64,000 bases of DNA from Pseudofrankia sp. DC12 (GTDB lineage Bacteria; Actinomycetota; Actinomycetes; Frankiales; Frankiaceae): NCBI RefSeq assembly GCF_000966285.1, contig NZ_KQ031391.1:242878-306877 (forward strand), in the 5' to 3' direction. The notes beneath the pieces were generated by a model, which did no database searches, was not told the origin of the DNA, and was given only the letters and a program-made list of their open reading frames with translations. Each line of letters opens with the position of its first letter. The stretch's first letter is position 1. Positions 62,552 to 64,000 of the stretch are shown here, in pieces. Made by a program: the position numbers and the translations under genes.

Positions 62552-64000
62552 TTGGCGGTCGCCAGTCACAGGGCCGCGCGGCGACTGGGGAGAGGCACCC
62601 GTCGGAGAAGCACCGCGGTGCGGGTGGCCTATGCCCGCTGCGCCGAGATCTGTGGGCCGCTGACCGCGCCGCGGGGCGACAACCCGAGGGTGCAGTTCCG
62701 CTCCGTCGTGCCGCCGGGCCGCCGGCTCGCCCTGACACTGCTGTTCCTGTTCACGGCGCTGGTGAACCTGATCTTCGTCGGCTGGCTGCTGCTGCCTGCG
62801 CACGTGCCCGGCGCCGGCGTCACCGGGCGCGGCGGCTGGCAGCTGTCCCTGGCCCGGGTGAGCTTCTGCCTGGTCATCCTCGTCGAGGTCATCAGGATCG
62901 TCCAGGTCACCATCATCTGGATACTCGCCTGGCATGCCCGGGATCCGGTGCCTCTGGTCCCGGCGCCCGGGCTGCGCGTCGCCGTGCTCACCACGATCGT
63001 CCCGTCGAAGGAGCCCGTCTCCGCCGTGGCACGGACGCTGGGCGCGATGCGGGAGATCGCCTATCCGGACGGCTTCCTGACCACCTGGATCCTGGACGAG
63101 GAGAACGACCCCGAGGTGCGCCGGACCGCCGCCGGCCTCGGCGTCAGGCATTTCACCCGGCGCGGCCGCCCAGAATACAACCAGCCCACCGGGGAGTTCC
63201 GGGCGAGAAGCAAGGCCGGCAACCACAACGCCTGGCGCGCCGAACACGAGAGCCACTATGACGTGGTGGCCCAGATGGACCCCGACCACGTACCGCTGAC
63301 CTGTTTCCTGGAAAGGACCCTGGGCTATTTCCGGGATCCGGACGTCGCCTTCGTCGTCGCGCCCCAGGTCTACGGGAACATGCTGGAGAACCTGGTCACG
63401 CGGGGCGCCTCGATGCAGCAGTACCTGTTCAACGGGGTGATCGAGCGCGGCGGAAACGGCCTCGACGCCCCGCTGCTCATCGGTACCAACCATCTCTACC
63501 GGCCGGCGGCCTGGCGGCAGATCGGCGGCTACCAGGACTCGATCATCGAGGACCACCTGACCAGCATGCGGGTCCAGGGGACGATCAACCCGGCGACCGG
63601 GAGCCCCTGGAAAGGCGTCTACACGCCCGACGTGATCGCGGTCGGCGAGGCGCCGACGACCTGGACCGACTACTTCAACCAGCAGAAACGCTGGGCGTAC
63701 GGCGTCTGGGACGTCAAGCTGCGCCGCCGGGCGAAGGCCGGGATCAGGCTGCGGGCGCGCCAGCGGCTGCTGTACGGAATGGTGCAGTTCTACTACCCGA
63801 GCGTCGCGACGAGCCTGCTGTTCGGCAGCCTGGCGACGATCGGCTATCTCCTTTTCGGCGCCTCCGCGGTGCACCTGCGCGGGGGCCCGTGGCTCAGCCT
63901 GTGGACCGCCGCCCTCGGCAGCTGGGTCAGCATGTGGCTGTGGCTGCGCCGGTTCAACCTCGCCGAGCACGAGCGGCACGAGATCGGCATCCCGGGCATG
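62552..64000 (+). CDS. Processive GT2 glycosyltransferase, cellulose-synthase-like (3' end outside window)
   Basis: At least 483 residues from TTG 62552 (GGAGG at 62543-62547 is close upstream; GTG at 62619 is an alternative start), running off the right edge. Two N-terminal helices (LALTLLFLFTALVNLIFVGW and LVILVEVIRIVQVTIIWIL) precede a GT2 catalytic domain. The domain has an acidic DxD-type motif (QMDPDHVPL near 241), the catalytic base region IIEDHLTS near 333 and QxxRW (QQKRWAYG near 377). Further helices follow. It polymerises a hexose chain across the membrane, as cellulose or hyaluronan synthases do. The sugar is unknown. Confidence 0.88.
   Translation, partial: MAVASHRAARRLGRGTRRRSTAVRVAYARCAEICGPLTAPRGDNPRVQFRSVVPPGRRLALTLLFLFTALVNLIFVGWLLLPAHVPGAGVTGRGGWQLSLARVSFCLVILVEVIRIVQVTIIWILAWHARDPVPLVPAPGLRVAVLTTIVPSKEPVSAVARTLGAMREIAYPDGFLTTWILDEENDPEVRRTAAGLGVRHFTRRGRPEYNQPTGEFRARSKAGNHNAWRAEHESHYDVVAQMDPDHVPLTCFLERTLGYFRDPDVAFVVAPQVYGNMLENLVTRGASMQQYLFNGVIERGGNGLDAPLLIGTNHLYRPAAWRQIGGYQDSIIEDHLTSMRVQGTINPATGSPWKGVYTPDVIAVGEAPTTWTDYFNQQKRWAYGVWDVKLRRRAKAGIRLRARQRLLYGMVQFYYPSVATSLLFGSLATIGYLLFGASAVHLRGGPWLSLWTAALGSWVSMWLWLRRFNLAEHERHEIGIPGM

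Overview
The window is very GC-rich (mostly GC-ended codons, many GTG starts, ATGA/GTGA stop-start overlaps). It carries a conservon, three NHL-propeller Ser/Thr kinases, IdeR/DmdR-type iron boxes, DUF222-HNH and PadR genes. This points to an actinomycete, and the gene mix resembles Frankia or a close relative; the genus is an inference and was not tested by search.

Layout. (1) 1-12.2 kb is an iron-regulated siderophore locus. It has the start of an MbtH gene leading leftward into a presumed NRPS cluster outside the window, two half-size ABC transporters on the minus strand, and an amino-acid N-monooxygenase on the plus strand. A FecCD-FecCD-FecE importer and a second pair of half-size ABC transporters follow. 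Iron boxes lie upstream of mbtH and in the divergent promoter region. (2) 12.3-19.4 kb is a tandem array of three receptor-type Ser/Thr kinases with extracytoplasmic NHL propellers. (3) 19.8-22.5 kb is a field of broken genes (thiolase, SDR, P450 and an unknown C-terminus) around one intact SDR. (4) 22.7-30.0 kb is a long minus-strand operon. It starts with a conservon (CvnA-B-C-D) and runs through four further genes, including a protein made of a duplicated domain and a thioesterase-fold protein that has lost its catalytic Ser and His; a TylF-type O-methyltransferase lies downstream. (5) 30.9-36.5 kb holds a LuxR-type regulator, a LysM secreted protein, a membrane pseudokinase, a methyltransferase, a TetR regulator and a four-TM protein. 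(6) 36.5-43.2 kb holds an MFS transporter, a remnant of a second MFS gene, an HSL-type esterase, a lasso-cyclase-like asparagine synthetase next to a decayed ABC exporter, and a TetR regulator. (7) 43.3-51.5 kb holds a fused APH/P-loop kinase next to a DevS/DosT-like GAF histidine kinase, a truncated TetR gene, a VOC protein, a GlcG-like protein, an amidohydrolase, a lipoprotein and a TIR-WD40 remnant. (8) 51.5-58.3 kb holds a DUF222-HNH gene and a compact redox operon (membrane peptide, ApbE, ferric-reductase-like membrane protein, NuoF-like flavoprotein, ferredoxin) followed by a PadR regulator. (9) 58.3-64 kb holds an epimerase deletion scar, a NeuD-type acyltransferase, a VOC protein, a Ser/Thr kinase with a PQQ-type propeller, and a processive GT2 glycosyltransferase cut by the window end.

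How the parts fit. Region 1 couples siderophore assembly (hydroxylated Lys/Orn, MbtH-assisted NRPS) to export and ferric-siderophore uptake under iron control. The kinase arrays and the conservon are signalling modules. About ten gene remnants are interleaved with intact genes, so this part of the chromosome looks like a zone of recent insertion and deletion. No tRNA, rRNA, CRISPR array, complete transposase or integrase was recognised.
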